DNA of 64,000 bases from CF-46 sp963760735 (lineage in GTDB: Bacteria > Chloroflexota > Limnocylindria > Limnocylindrales > CSP1-4), in contig CAVXEB010000004.1 in assembly GCA_963760735.1 (NCBI GenBank), positions 1,984,001 to 2,048,000 on the forward strand, in the 5' to 3' direction. Made by a program: the position numbers and the translations under genes. The notes under the pieces are model-generated. The model did not search any database. It was not told where the DNA came from and worked only from the letters and a program-made list of their open reading frames with translations. This document shows, piece after piece, positions 43,509-53,893 of the stretch; position 1 is the first letter of the stretch, and every line of letters starts with the position of its first letter.

Positions 43509-44707
43509 CGCGGATCGTGCTGCATGGGGGCCGGGTGTTCGATGGGACGGGCAGCGACCCGTCGGACGCCGACGTCGCCATCGAGGACGCCACGATCGTC
43601 GACGTCGGGACGGGGCTGGACGGGGATCAGCAGGTTGACGTCACCGGCCGGACGATCCTGCCCGGCTTCTTCGACTGCCACACCCACGTCTGCCTCTCCA
43701 GCATCGACTCATGGAAGATCCTCCAGGAGCCGTTCTCCCTCCAGTTCTTTGAAGCGGAGGCGAATCTTCGCAAGACGCTGGCAATCGGAATCACGACGAT
43801 CCGCGACGCGGGCGGCGCCGACCTCGGGATCCGGACTGCCCTCGAGCGGGGGATGATCGTGGGCCCCCGGATGCAGATCTCGATCGTCATGCTCAGCCAG
43901 ACGGGCGGGCACGGCGACGACTGGTTCGCCTCGGGCGCCGACGTCCCACTGATGATCGAGCATCCCGGCCGTCCGTCGGCGATCGTGGACGGCCCGGACG
44001 CCGTTCGCCGGAAGGTCCGCGAGCTGCACCGGATGGGTGCCGACGTGATCAAGGTGGCGACGTCCGGCGGCGTGCTGTCCCCCCGCGACGATCCGCGCCA
44101 CGCCCATCTCCGGCCGGCCGAGCTCGAGGCGCTGGTCGAGGAGGCGACCGCCGCCGGCATGTTCGTGATGGCCCACGCCCAGGGAGCCGACGGCATCAAG
44201 AACGCGGTCCGGGCAGGGATCCGCTCGATCGACCACGGGATCTATCTCGACGACGAGGCGATCGAGCTGATGCTCCGGCACGGAACGTGGTTCGTCCCGA
44301 CGCTCGTCGCGCCGCAGGGCGTCCTCGACGCGGTCGACGCGGGCGTGAGCCTGCCGCCGGCTGTCGTCGACAAGGCGCGGATGGTCATCGACATCCACCG
44401 GAACGCCTTCCGCACCGCCGTCGAGGCGGGCGTCCGGATCGCGATGGGCACGGACAGCGGCGTCGCACCGCACGGTCTGAACCTGCGCGAGCTCGAGCTG
44501 ATGGCCGCCGGTGGCATGGCCCCGGCCGCCGTTCTCGAGGCGACGACCCGGAGCGCGGCGCAGCTCCTCGGCGTGGACGCCGACGTCGGCACGGTCGAGC
44601 CCGGCAAGCGCGCCGATCTCGTGGTCCTCGAGGGCGACCCGTACGACTTCGCCGGGATGGCGGAACGGGTCGAGCAGGTCTGGCAGGACGGGGGTCGCGT
44701 CGCCTGA
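43505..44707 (+). CDS. amidohydrolase (Xaa-Pro dipeptidase/imidazolonepropionase-like)
   Basis: 400 residues. Metal-dependent TIM-barrel hydrolase. Composite N-terminal barrel MTRIVLHGGRVFDGTGSDPS; metal site GFFDCHTHVCL (HxH), VIKVATSGGVLSPRDDP (carboxylated Lys), FVMAHAQG, SIDHGIYLDD, and AMGTDSGVAPHG (catalytic Asp). The C-terminal strand GKRADLVVLEGDPYDF is typical. Family members cleave peptides with C-terminal Pro or N-acyl compounds; the substrate here is unknown. Confidence 0.88.
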   Translation: MTRIVLHGGRVFDGTGSDPSDADVAIEDATIVDVGTGLDGDQQVDVTGRTILPGFFDCHTHVCLSSIDSWKILQEPFSLQFFEAEANLRKTLAIGITTIRDAGGADLGIRTALERGMIVGPRMQISIVMLSQTGGHGDDWFASGADVPLMIEHPGRPSAIVDGPDAVRRKVRELHRMGADVIKVATSGGVLSPRDDPRHAHLRPAELEALVEEATAAGMFVMAHAQGADGIKNAVRAGIRSIDHGIYLDDEAIELMLRHGTWFVPTLVAPQGVLDAVDAGVSLPPAVVDKARMVIDIHRNAFRTAVEAGVRIAMGTDSGVAPHGLNLRELELMAAGGMAPAAVLEATTRSAAQLLGVDADVGTVEPGKRADLVVLEGDPYDFAGMAERVEQVWQDGGRVA

Positions 44708-44714
44708 CGCGTGC

Positions 44715-44720
44715 CACAAT
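44715..44720 (+). promoter_or_regulatory. -10-like box before the aminotransferase gene
   Basis: CACAAT, 6 bases before the ATG at 44727; consistent with leaderless initiation but a weaker hexamer. Confidence 0.35.
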
Positions 44721-44726
44721 CCCGTG

Positions 44727-46028
44727 ATGGCGATCGCCGAGCGACCAGGGGCGGCGGCCCTTCACGAAGCGTACCGGGCCAGAACGCCACGTTCGGCCGC
44801 GCTGTTCGAGCGAGCGGTCCGGGTCCTCCCCGGTGGCTCGACCCGGACCACGGTCTTCGCGCCGCCGTACCCACCCTATCTCACGGGTGGCTCCGGGATC
44901 CACGTCGGCGACGTCGACGACAACGACTACCGCGACTTCCTCGGGAACTACACGTCGCTGATCCTCGGGCACGCCCACCCGGCAGTCGTCGCGGCCGTCG
45001 AGGCCCAGGTCCGCCGCGGCTCCGCGTTCGGCGCGCCGAGCGAGCTCGAGATCGCCCTCGCGGAGGAGCTCGTCCGGTGGATCGACTCCGTCGAGCGGGT
45101 CCGGTTCACGAACTCCGGGACGGAGGCGACGATGTTCGCGATCCGAGCCGCCCGGGCGGTGACGGGTCGATCGCTCGTCGGGATCTTCGAGCGGGCGTAC
45201 CACGGGACCCACGACACGGTGGTCCCCGGCTCACCCGGCGTTCCGTCGGCCGTCGGGGACCTCGTCGTCAGCCTGCCGTGGGACGACCTTGCCGGCGTCG
45301 AGCGGGCGCTCGAGGGTCGGGATCGGGAGCTCGCAGCCATCGTCGTCGAGCCGATCCAGGGCGCCGGCGGCGTCCGGGCCGCGTCGACGGAGCTCCTCGC
45401 CGGCCTCCGCTCCATCTGCGATCGGACCGGCGCGCTCCTGATCTTCGACGAGGTCATCTCGTTCCGCGCCGCACCGGGCGGCGTCCAGTCCCTCGTCCGG
45501 GTCCGGCCCGACCTCACGACCCTGGGCAAGATCATCGGCGGCGGCTACCCGCTGGCGGCCTTCGGCGGATCAGCCGAGGTGATGGACCGGTTCGACGCGC
45601 GCCGCGAGGGTGCCCTGACCCACGGCGGGACGTTCAACGGCAATCCCGTCGGAGCGGCAGCGGGACTCGCGACGCTCGCCCAGCTCACGGCGCCGGTCTA
45701 CGACTCGCTCGCGACCCGGGCGACCCGGCTCCGGGACGCCGTCGCCGGGCGGGCGGCCACGGCCGGCGTCGCCGTCCGCGTCGACACCGCGGCATCGCTG
45801 TTCCAGGTGCGCCTCGGCGATCACACGGCCGCATCCGCCGTCGCAACCGGGACGGGCGCCGCCGACCTGTTCGTCCGGCTCCTGCTCGGCGGCTTCTACC
45901 TCGCGCCGCGCGGGATGGGCGCGATCGCGACCCCGGCCACGGACGCGGACATCGACGAGCTTGCCGCGGCCATCGTGGCGGCGGCGGTCGCAATCACGTC
46001 CGGCGACGCGAAGGAGACCCGACCATGA
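44727..46028 (+). CDS. class III aminotransferase (HemL-like)
   Basis: 433 residues. PLP enzyme related to glutamate-1-semialdehyde aminomutase: RVLPGGSTRTTVFAPPYPPY, DFLGNYTSLILGHAHPAVVA, RFTNSGTEATMFAIRAARAV (phosphate-binding GTEA), VVEPIQGAGGV, LLIFDEVISFRAAPGG (Asp for N1), TLGKIIGGGYPLAAFGG (the PLP Lys), THGGTFNGNPVGAAAG. No hemA/hemB neighbours, so a catabolic aminotransferase or aminomutase is as likely as a haem role. ATGA overlap with the next gene. Confidence 0.87.
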   Translation: MAIAERPGAAALHEAYRARTPRSAALFERAVRVLPGGSTRTTVFAPPYPPYLTGGSGIHVGDVDDNDYRDFLGNYTSLILGHAHPAVVAAVEAQVRRGSAFGAPSELEIALAEELVRWIDSVERVRFTNSGTEATMFAIRAARAVTGRSLVGIFERAYHGTHDTVVPGSPGVPSAVGDLVVSLPWDDLAGVERALEGRDRELAAIVVEPIQGAGGVRAASTELLAGLRSICDRTGALLIFDEVISFRAAPGGVQSLVRVRPDLTTLGKIIGGGYPLAAFGGSAEVMDRFDARREGALTHGGTFNGNPVGAAAGLATLAQLTAPVYDSLATRATRLRDAVAGRAATAGVAVRVDTAASLFQVRLGDHTAASAVATGTGAADLFVRLLLGGFYLAPRGMGAIATPATDADIDELAAAIVAAAVAITSGDAKETRP

Positions 46029-46465
46029 GGACCAACCTCTCCATCGCCGATCTCGGGGACCTCCTGGAGCGGCCGATCATCGCGGTCCTCGCCACCCGGC
46101 GCCCGGACGACACGACGATGCTGTCGCCCGTGTGGTTCGAGTGGGACGGCGAGGCGGTCGTGATCTGGACGACGGGCATGAAGGAGGGCAAGAACCGCCA
46201 CCTCGCCGCGGATCCGCGGGCCACGATCGTGATCGCCGAGCAGGACCTGCCGTACCGCGGCCTCGAGGTGACCGGACGCGCGGAGCTGTCGTCGGACGGC
46301 TTCGACGCCGCCGTGCGCCGGATCAGCGCCCGCTACGTCGGAGCGACCGCCGCCGCGGAGCTGGCGAACGGGTTCAAGGAGCCGGGCGTCCTGATCCGGA
46401 TGCATCCCGATCGGCTGCGGGCCTGGGATTTCGTGGACGATTGGGGCGACGTCGCCATCGGTTGA
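46025..46465 (+). CDS. PNPOx-like split-barrel flavin/F420-dependent oxidoreductase
   Basis: 146 residues: LERPIIAVLATRRPDDTTML, SPVWFEWDGEAVVIWTTGMK, KNRHLAADPRATIVIAEQDL, YRGLEVTGRAELSSDG. This matches the PPOX-class F420- or FMN-dependent family (about 130-150 residues). The cofactor is not certain. Coupled to the aminotransferase by overlap. Convergent with a second PNPOx-fold gene 16 bases away. Confidence 0.85.
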   Translation: MRTNLSIADLGDLLERPIIAVLATRRPDDTTMLSPVWFEWDGEAVVIWTTGMKEGKNRHLAADPRATIVIAEQDLPYRGLEVTGRAELSSDGFDAAVRRISARYVGATAAAELANGFKEPGVLIRMHPDRLRAWDFVDDWGDVAIG

Positions 46466-46481
46466 CGGCAGGTCCCCGAGA

Positions 46482-46943
46482 TCAACCGCCGTCCGGTCGC
46501 CACGAGCTGTAGACCGGCGGCCAGTCGTCGGCGGTCGGCCGGCGCCCGAGGAGCGCGTGCTCGATCTCCAGCTCCAGGAGCACGTAGCCCTCGCCGTGCG
46601 CGTCGAACGCCCAGGCGTCGAGGGCGTGTTCGCGGAGCTCCGGATCGGTGACCTCGCGGGATCGACCTCGCACGGCGAACTCGTCCGGGGCCACCGGATC
46701 GACGTGGGTGTGGAGGGCGTACCGAGGGTCGGACGCCAGGTCAGCCGCCTTCGCCGAGCGGGCCTGGATGAACGTCAGCAGCCGGCCGTCGACGATCTCG
46801 GCGTAGACCGGGTTGATCCGCGGCGGCTGACCGTCGCGGACCGTGGCCAGCAGGCCCTCGCCGATCCCCGACCGGGTGAGGAGGGTCCTTCCGGTATCCG
46901 CAAGCTCGGGTGCCGCGGTGGCGAGATCGGTCCAGGTGGCCAT
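46482..46943 (-). CDS. pyridoxamine 5'-phosphate oxidase-related flavin-binding protein
   Basis: 153 residues from ATG at 46943: TRSGIGEGLLATVRDGQPPR, INPVYAEIVDGRLLTFIQAR, SAKAADLASDPRYALHTHVD, EFAVRGRSREVTDPELREHA, EGYVLLELEIEHALLGRRPT. Split-barrel fold; whether it oxidises PNP/PMP or binds F420/haem is unknown. GGAGG is 13 bases upstream. Divergent from the MocR-GGCT regulator, a classic position for a regulated partner. Confidence 0.8.
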   Translation of the reverse strand: MATWTDLATAAPELADTGRTLLTRSGIGEGLLATVRDGQPPRINPVYAEIVDGRLLTFIQARSAKAADLASDPRYALHTHVDPVAPDEFAVRGRSREVTDPELREHALDAWAFDAHGEGYVLLELEIEHALLGRRPTADDWPPVYSSWRPDGG

Positions 46944-46963
46944 CGCGGTTCCGGTTCCTCCGT

Positions 46964-47092
46964 TCAGCCGAGGGTCGTCAGCAGACAATCATCGGCGAAG
47001 TCGTCGCGGCTGTCGGTGCCGACCACGAGGGCGGCGACGTCGAGGGCGGCGAGGGCGGCGATCAGGGCCAGGATCATGATCAGGGCTTCCAT
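46964..47092 (-). CDS. 42-residue membrane peptide
   Basis: ATG at 47092 with GGAG 7 bases upstream. The first part, MEALIMILALIAALAALDVA, is a single hydrophobic helix, followed by ALVVGTDSRDDFADD and a short tail. It lies 20 bases upstream of the PNPOx-like gene on the same strand and 116 bases from the divergent regulator, so it is the first gene of that divergent transcript. Function unknown. Confidence 0.55.
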   Translation of the reverse strand: MEALIMILALIAALAALDVAALVVGTDSRDDFADDCLLTTLG

Positions 47093-47153
47093 CGGATGAC
47101 TCCTTCGGGCGGCGGCGAGGCGGCGATCTGCCGGCGGGTCTGCTCGTTGTGTT

Positions 47154-47200
47154 CCGGTGCGTGTCGCAATCTTCACGTCGCACCGGTCCCCTGCTAAGGT
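47154..47200 (+). promoter_or_regulatory. promoter and candidate operator of the MocR-GGCT gene
   Basis: -35 TTCACG (47172-47177), 17-base spacer, -10 TAAGGT (47195-47200), 8 bases before the ATG. A perfect 8-base inverted repeat CCGGTGCG ... CGCACCGG (47154-47161 / 47179-47186) brackets the -35, and GTCGCA occurs twice in direct orientation inside it. MocR proteins bind direct or inverted repeats in such positions. Confidence 0.5.
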
Positions 47201-47208
47201 CCAGTTCG

Positions 47209-49077
<1,869 letters not shown>

Positions 49078-49107
49078 GTCCGGCCCCGGTCGGTCGTCTG
49101 GATGGAT

Positions 49108-49135
49108 GGCGCCCGGAGCGACTGCTCCCGGCGCC
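49108..49135. terminator. bidirectional hairpin between convergent genes
   Basis: 12-bp stem with one mismatch (GGCGCCCGGAGC-GACT-GCTCCCGGCGCC) in the 85-base gap between the MocR-GGCT and AI-2E-type genes. Confidence 0.55.
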
Positions 49136-49162
49136 TCCGCTGTTCCCCTGGGTGGCGCCGCC

Positions 49163-51373
49163 TCAGGTCCCCGGGGCCGGTGCCGACGCGGGCCCGTCGA
49201 CGTTCGCCGGCGTTGCCGGCCGGGCCGGCGGCGGGGACGCGGCCGTGGCCGGAACGGTTGCAAGCGGGGGTGGCCCGGCGTCGAAGAGGTGGAGCACCGT
49301 CCGCCACGTCTTCGCGACGATCCCGAGCACCGGCACGATCATGATCATCCCGATGATGCCTGCGATCGCGCCGCCCGCCGGGATGGCCAGCAGCACCACG
49401 GCGGGGTGGATGCTGACGGTCTTGCCGTAGACCAGCGGCGTGACGATGTTGCCCTGGACGATGTTGAAGACGATCGTGAAGATCGCCATCAGGATGATGT
49501 CCGTCGTGGACCCAACGGCCACCGCGACGAGGAAGCCGAGCAGCGTCCCGATCGCTCCGCCGATGTACGGAATGAACCCGAGAATGAAGCTGAGCACTCC
49601 GATGGGGAATGCCAGCGGCAGGCCGAGGATGAACATCGTCAGCCACTGCATCACCCCGCCCGAGGCCGACACGATCGCCGTGCCGACCATCGAGCTGAAC
49701 AGCGTCTGGGCCGACTGCGCCCCGACCTCGCCGACGCGGTCGCGCCGGTCCGACGGAACGAATCGGAGGATCGTCGACCACCACTCCGCGCCATCGCGCA
49801 GGAAGTAGAAGGTCAGCAGCAGCGCGATCGTCAACGCGATGACGAGCCCGGTGAGGTTCGTGATGACCGTGGCGAACGACGAGACCAGCCCGCCGCCGAG
49901 GACGTGGACGAGATCCCCCGGGGTCGCGCCGATCGGGAGCTTGTTGGCGCCATCCGCCGCCGTGCTCTCGATGTCGGGCAGCGACTGGACCATCGTCGCG
50001 ATCGTCACGACGAGGAGGAGCACGACGACCACGACGCTCGCGACCGTCACGACCGCCGGAGCTGCGTTCTTCCCCATTCCCCGCTGACGGGCCCGCCGGA
50101 CGACCGGGCGAAGGACGACGGCGAAGATCAGGGCGAGGATCAAGGGCAGGCTGAAGAGTGGCTGCAGGATGAACACGACGACGACGCTCAGGAGCCCGAG
50201 GACCACCAGCGCCCGCCAGCTGAACTGGCCCATCCGATCGAGCCAGACCGGCACGAGCGCGTTGGTCGGTGCCGAACGCGTCCGTGTGCCAAGGACCTCG
50301 ACGATCGCGGGGGCGAACGCCTGGAGCGCAGCGATCGCGGGAACGGCGGCGAACAGGCCGACGAACCCGAACAGCGCCCCGGCGGCCGGGATCGCAATGA
50401 GCGCGAAGCCCGGGTTGACCCGCGCTCCGGATCCGTAGACGCGTGGCGCCAGGTACCGCCGCTCGAGGACGTTCGTGATGCCGACGAGGGCCAGGAAGAT
50501 CGCAGCGGCGAGGAACCCCTGGGTGCCGATCGTGATCAGCGTGATCACGGTCGCGGTGAAGATGCCTCCGATGTACGGAACGAACCCGGCGATGAAGACG
50601 ACGACCCCGAGCGGGCCCGCGAACGGGACCCCGAGGATCGTGAGGAACAGGGCGACCGAGACGCCGTCCGTCACCGCCATGACCGACGTGCCCCGGAGGT
50701 AGCCGCTGAGCTCGTCGAGGGCGACCGTCGCCCGCGCCGTCAGGGCCACTGCACGCCAGTCGTCGAGGTTCTTCGTCGTCGACTCCCAGCCACGGTCGCC
50801 GTCGGCGAGGAGATAGAAGGTCAGGAACCCGCCGAGGATCATGATCGTGACGAAGGTGGCAATCGGTGCGACCAGCTCGGCAATGTTGCTCGCGAGCCAC
50901 GTCTGGAGGTGGGCCGAGATCGTGTTCACGAAGTCGATCAGCCCTTGCGGCGCGCCGAGCTCGGTCAGCCTGGCCGTCAGCGTCGCGAGTCCCGATCCGC
51001 TGCGCTCGAGCACACTCGCGACCGCCGGGATGAACGCCACAACGATCGCGGCGAGGGCGAGCAGGACCAGCACGACCGCGAGGAGACTCGCCGCGGCGGC
51101 GGCCCGGCCGCGCGGCCAGCCGCGCTCGGTGCGGAGGCGGATGACCAGCGGGTAGACCAGGGCCGCGATCAGGAGACCGACGAGAATCGCGCCGGTCACC
51201 GTCGAGAGGAAGTCCGCGACCCCGGCAATCACGAGGACGAGCGCCAGCGTCACGAGCACCCGCCAGCCGATCGCTGCGAGCCGCTGGAGCCAGCTCGGGA
51301 CGATTGCGCTGTCGATCACGTCGAACGGACTCGTCGGTGTCGCGGCTTCCGCTGGATCGCTGTCCGCCGTCAT
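49163..51373 (-). CDS. tandem-duplicated AI-2E/PerM-family permease
   Basis: 736 residues containing two complete AI-2E_transport domains (about 20-365 and 380-700). Each has the family hallmarks: first copy FLTFYLLADGDRGWESTTKN and FIAGFVPYIGGIFTATVITL; second copy LLTFYFLRDGAEWWSTILRF and FILGFIPYIGGAIGTLLGFL. Normal members have one domain of about 350 residues and form oligomers. The C-terminus is Pro/Ala rich. ATG at 51373 has GGAG just upstream. Substrate unknown; members include Na+/H+ antiporters and putative autoinducer exporters. Confidence 0.85.
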   Translation of the reverse strand: MTADSDPAEAATPTSPFDVIDSAIVPSWLQRLAAIGWRVLVTLALVLVIAGVADFLSTVTGAILVGLLIAALVYPLVIRLRTERGWPRGRAAAAASLLAVVLVLLALAAIVVAFIPAVASVLERSGSGLATLTARLTELGAPQGLIDFVNTISAHLQTWLASNIAELVAPIATFVTIMILGGFLTFYLLADGDRGWESTTKNLDDWRAVALTARATVALDELSGYLRGTSVMAVTDGVSVALFLTILGVPFAGPLGVVVFIAGFVPYIGGIFTATVITLITIGTQGFLAAAIFLALVGITNVLERRYLAPRVYGSGARVNPGFALIAIPAAGALFGFVGLFAAVPAIAALQAFAPAIVEVLGTRTRSAPTNALVPVWLDRMGQFSWRALVVLGLLSVVVVFILQPLFSLPLILALIFAVVLRPVVRRARQRGMGKNAAPAVVTVASVVVVVLLLVVTIATMVQSLPDIESTAADGANKLPIGATPGDLVHVLGGGLVSSFATVITNLTGLVIALTIALLLTFYFLRDGAEWWSTILRFVPSDRRDRVGEVGAQSAQTLFSSMVGTAIVSASGGVMQWLTMFILGLPLAFPIGVLSFILGFIPYIGGAIGTLLGFLVAVAVGSTTDIILMAIFTIVFNIVQGNIVTPLVYGKTVSIHPAVVLLAIPAGGAIAGIIGMIMIVPVLGIVAKTWRTVLHLFDAGPPPLATVPATAASPPPARPATPANVDGPASAPAPGT

Positions 51374-51479
51374 CCATCTCCTTCGAGTGGGCCGCCGATC
51401 GGCACCCACCGTGTCCCATCATCATGACCCACCACGGGGAGCACCACCGTGTTCACCGGTCGTTGCCCGGGCACACCGC

Positions 51480-52508
51480 TCAGGGTTCGACGATCACCTT
51501 GATGCCGGTCCGCGTCGCGAGGGTCGCGAACGCGGCCGCGATCTCGGGAAGCGGATACCGGTGGGTGATGAGGTCCTCGAGCTCGATCCGACCGTCGGCC
51601 GCCAGCGCGATCGCCCGGTCGAGGTCCTGGCTCCGCATCCGTCGACTGAGCTGCAGCGTGAGCTCCTTGCGCCGGGCGACCCCCGCCTGGAATGTCGTCC
51701 GGTCGCCGTCGGGGATGCCGACGAGCAGGACGCGTCCGCCGGGCCGGGTCGCCTCGAGCGCGTCGGCCAGCGCGGCATCGGTGCCGGCGGCGTCGAAGGC
51801 GACGTCGACGGGCGGCGATCCACCGCGATCCCGAAGGACCGCACCGAACGCCGCCGCGGCCGCTGCCCGGTGGGGAAGCGGGTCGACTGCGTGGATCGGG
51901 TCCGCTCCCGCCAACCGGAGGAGCTGGACGATCAACAGCCCGATCGGGCCGCAGCCGACGACCAGCGCCCGTTCGCCCGGCTCGACCCGGGCGAGGTCCA
52001 GCGCGTGGATCGCGACGCCGAGCGGCTCGAGGAGCGCTCCCTGCGCCGGGCCGATCGACGCGGGCAGCGGGCGGAGCAGGCGGGCCGGCCACTGGAGCGT
52101 GGTCCGGAGGGCGCCGTCCGTATTGCTGTGACCGGCGAACCGGGTCGCCACGCAGAGGTGCTCGTCTCCCGCGCGACAGGGCGGGCAGCTCCCGCAGGCG
52201 ATGCACGGATCCGCGGCGACGAGCCGGCCGTCGTCGAGCCGGCCGCTGAACTCGTGGCCGAGGACGAGCGGGTGATCGAGCCGGGCTTCGCCGATGGCCC
52301 CCTCGCGGTACCAGTGGAGGTCGGAGCCGCAGAGGCCGACGGCGGCCACCTCGACCCGGACCTCACCGGGCAGGCCCGCAGTCGCGGGCTCCCGGCCGAA
52401 CCGGATGTCGCCTGCGCCGTGGAGACGAGCCGCACCCACCGTGTCGGTCGCGTTCGTGTCGCCCACGGCCGTGGCCTGGCTCTCGCGACCGTCCTTCAGC
52501 CGGGCCAC
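51480..52508 (-). CDS. zinc-dependent alcohol/polyol dehydrogenase (MDR family)
   Basis: 342 residues from GTG at 52508, 4 bases after the aldolase stop; a later GTG (at VGAARLHGAGDIRF) is also possible. Catalytic zinc site GLCGSDLHW ... PLVLGHEFSG; structural zinc Cys in DPCIACGSCPPCRAGDEHLC; NAD-binding ALVVGCGPIGLLIVQLLRLA. Resembles sorbitol, threonine or galactitol dehydrogenases. Paired with a class II aldolase gene, suggesting sugar or polyol catabolism. Confidence 0.87.
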   Translation of the reverse strand: MARLKDGRESQATAVGDTNATDTVGAARLHGAGDIRFGREPATAGLPGEVRVEVAAVGLCGSDLHWYREGAIGEARLDHPLVLGHEFSGRLDDGRLVAADPCIACGSCPPCRAGDEHLCVATRFAGHSNTDGALRTTLQWPARLLRPLPASIGPAQGALLEPLGVAIHALDLARVEPGERALVVGCGPIGLLIVQLLRLAGADPIHAVDPLPHRAAAAAAFGAVLRDRGGSPPVDVAFDAAGTDAALADALEATRPGGRVLLVGIPDGDRTTFQAGVARRKELTLQLSRRMRSQDLDRAIALAADGRIELEDLITHRYPLPEIAAAFATLATRTGIKVIVEP

Positions 52509-52512
52509 GCGG

Positions 52513-53226
52513 TCAGCCCGAACCGGACCGCTGTCCGTAGTAGGCGTCCGGGCCATGCTTCCGGCGGAAGTGGCGCTCGCGCAGCCGCTCGGACAACGGC
52601 TCGATGTCCGGCGCGAGCAGGATCGTCCGCAGCGCGATCGCGGCCACGAGCTCGGCCGCCTCTGCGTTCGCAGCTGCCTCGCCGACGTTCGCGCCCCACG
52701 TGAAGGGACCATGTCCCGCGACGAGGACGGCCGGCATCGCCAAGGGATCGAGACCGCGGCCCTCGATCGTCTCGACGATCACCGCCCCGGTCGCCAGCTC
52801 GTAGTCGCCGTCGACCTCCGCGTCGAGCAGGGGCCGGCTCACCGGGATCGGACCGGCGAAGTGGTCGGCGTGGGTCGTGCCCAGGCAGGGGATGTCCCGT
52901 CCCGCCTGGGCGAAGGCTGCGGCGAAGGTCGAGTGCGTGTGGACGACGCCGCCCACGGACGGGAACCGCCGGTACAGCTCGCGGTGCGTCGCCGTGTCCG
53001 ACGAGGGTCGAAGTGCGCCCTCGACGATCGATCCGTCCTCGATCGAGACCTCGACGAGATCCTCGGGAAGCACGACGTCGCAGGCGACGCCGCTGGGCTT
53101 GATCAGGAGGATGCCGGCGTCGCGGTCGACGCCGCTCGCGTTGCCGAAGGCCAGCGATACCAGACCCGCGCCGGCGAGACGGTGGTTTGCCTCGCAGACC
53201 TCGTCGCGAAGGGTGCTGAGCGACAT
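52513..53226 (-). CDS. araD: class II aldolase / L-ribulose-5-phosphate 4-epimerase
   Basis: 237 residues. LAGAGLVSLAFGNASGVDRD (substrate Asn), GILLIKPSGVACD, VEGALRPSSDTATHRELYRR, VGGVVHTHSTFAAAFAQAGR (zinc His pair), PCLGTTHADHF, and VLVAGHGPFTWG (third zinc His). The AraD motif order is complete, and the end RHFRRKHGPDAYYGQ is that of AraD/UlaF/SgbE epimerases. Converts L-ribulose-5-P to D-xylulose-5-P. No araA/araB in the window; a related sugar phosphate is possible. Confidence 0.88.
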   Translation of the reverse strand: MSLSTLRDEVCEANHRLAGAGLVSLAFGNASGVDRDAGILLIKPSGVACDVVLPEDLVEVSIEDGSIVEGALRPSSDTATHRELYRRFPSVGGVVHTHSTFAAAFAQAGRDIPCLGTTHADHFAGPIPVSRPLLDAEVDGDYELATGAVIVETIEGRGLDPLAMPAVLVAGHGPFTWGANVGEAAANAEAAELVAAIALRTILLAPDIEPLSERLRERHFRRKHGPDAYYGQRSGSG

Positions 53227-53239
53227 CAGGCCCGGCCCA

Positions 53240-53736
53240 TCAGGCCGAGACCGAGGCGCTCTCGACCATCGGCTTGACCACGTTGATGAGGGTCGACATC
53301 GTCTCGTCGTCGTACGGGGCCGCCAGCTCGACGATGAAGGTGTCGAACCCGACCCGGCGATAGGCCAGGATCGTATCAGCGATCTGATCCGGCGAGCCCG
53401 TCCAGAAGGACACGTCGCCCTCGACGCGCTCCATCGGCGTCCGGTTGTGGGCGAGCGTCGCCCTGCGGACCTTCTCGGCCTCCGCCTCGGTCGCCCGGAT
53501 CGTGACCTTGCAGCCGAGCGACCGCTCGATCTCCTTCTCGTCAACGGCGATCTCCGCGCAATGCTGGCGGAGGATCGCGTCCTTGCGACGACGGTCTCGG
53601 GCGTGCCGAAGACGTTCCAGAGGTCCGCATGGCGCGCGACGATCCGGAGAGTCTTCTGCTCACCGCCGCCGCCGATCATGATCGGGACGTGGGCCTGGAT
53701 CGGCCGGGGGGCGATCCGGAGGTGGTCGAAGGCATA
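53240..53736 (-). pseudogene. remnant of an LLM-class F420-dependent oxidoreductase
   Basis: Only the C-terminal third of a luciferase-like monooxygenase survives, in two frames: first YAFDHLRIAPRPIQAHVP, IMIGGGGEQKTLRIVARHAD and LWNVFGTPETVVA, then, after loss of about one base near 53590 (GTCGCAAGGACG), KDAILRQHCAEIAVDEKEIE to SFWTGSPDQIADTILAYRRV and the end. The N-terminal 170 or so residues, including the flavin/F420 site, are missing; upstream sequence is unrelated. It lies 13 bases before araD. Confidence 0.75.
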
Positions 53737-53830
53737 CCGGCAGGAAGCGGGTGGCGACCGGCCGCCGGCGAGCGGTCGTCCGGTCGGCACGCAGACGTGC
53801 GCACCCCATTCCCCCGGTCGTTCGTGTGGC

Positions 53831-53836
53831 TATGCT
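53831..53836 (+). promoter_or_regulatory. -10 box upstream of the membrane protein gene
   Basis: TATGCT about 60 bases before the ATG at 53894; a purine-rich GGAGGAGGAC site lies between. Confidence 0.4.
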
Positions 53837-53893
53837 GTGCCGAGGGAACCGCGCTCCGGCCCCGGGGCGCTCACGGAGGAGGACTCACTCACG

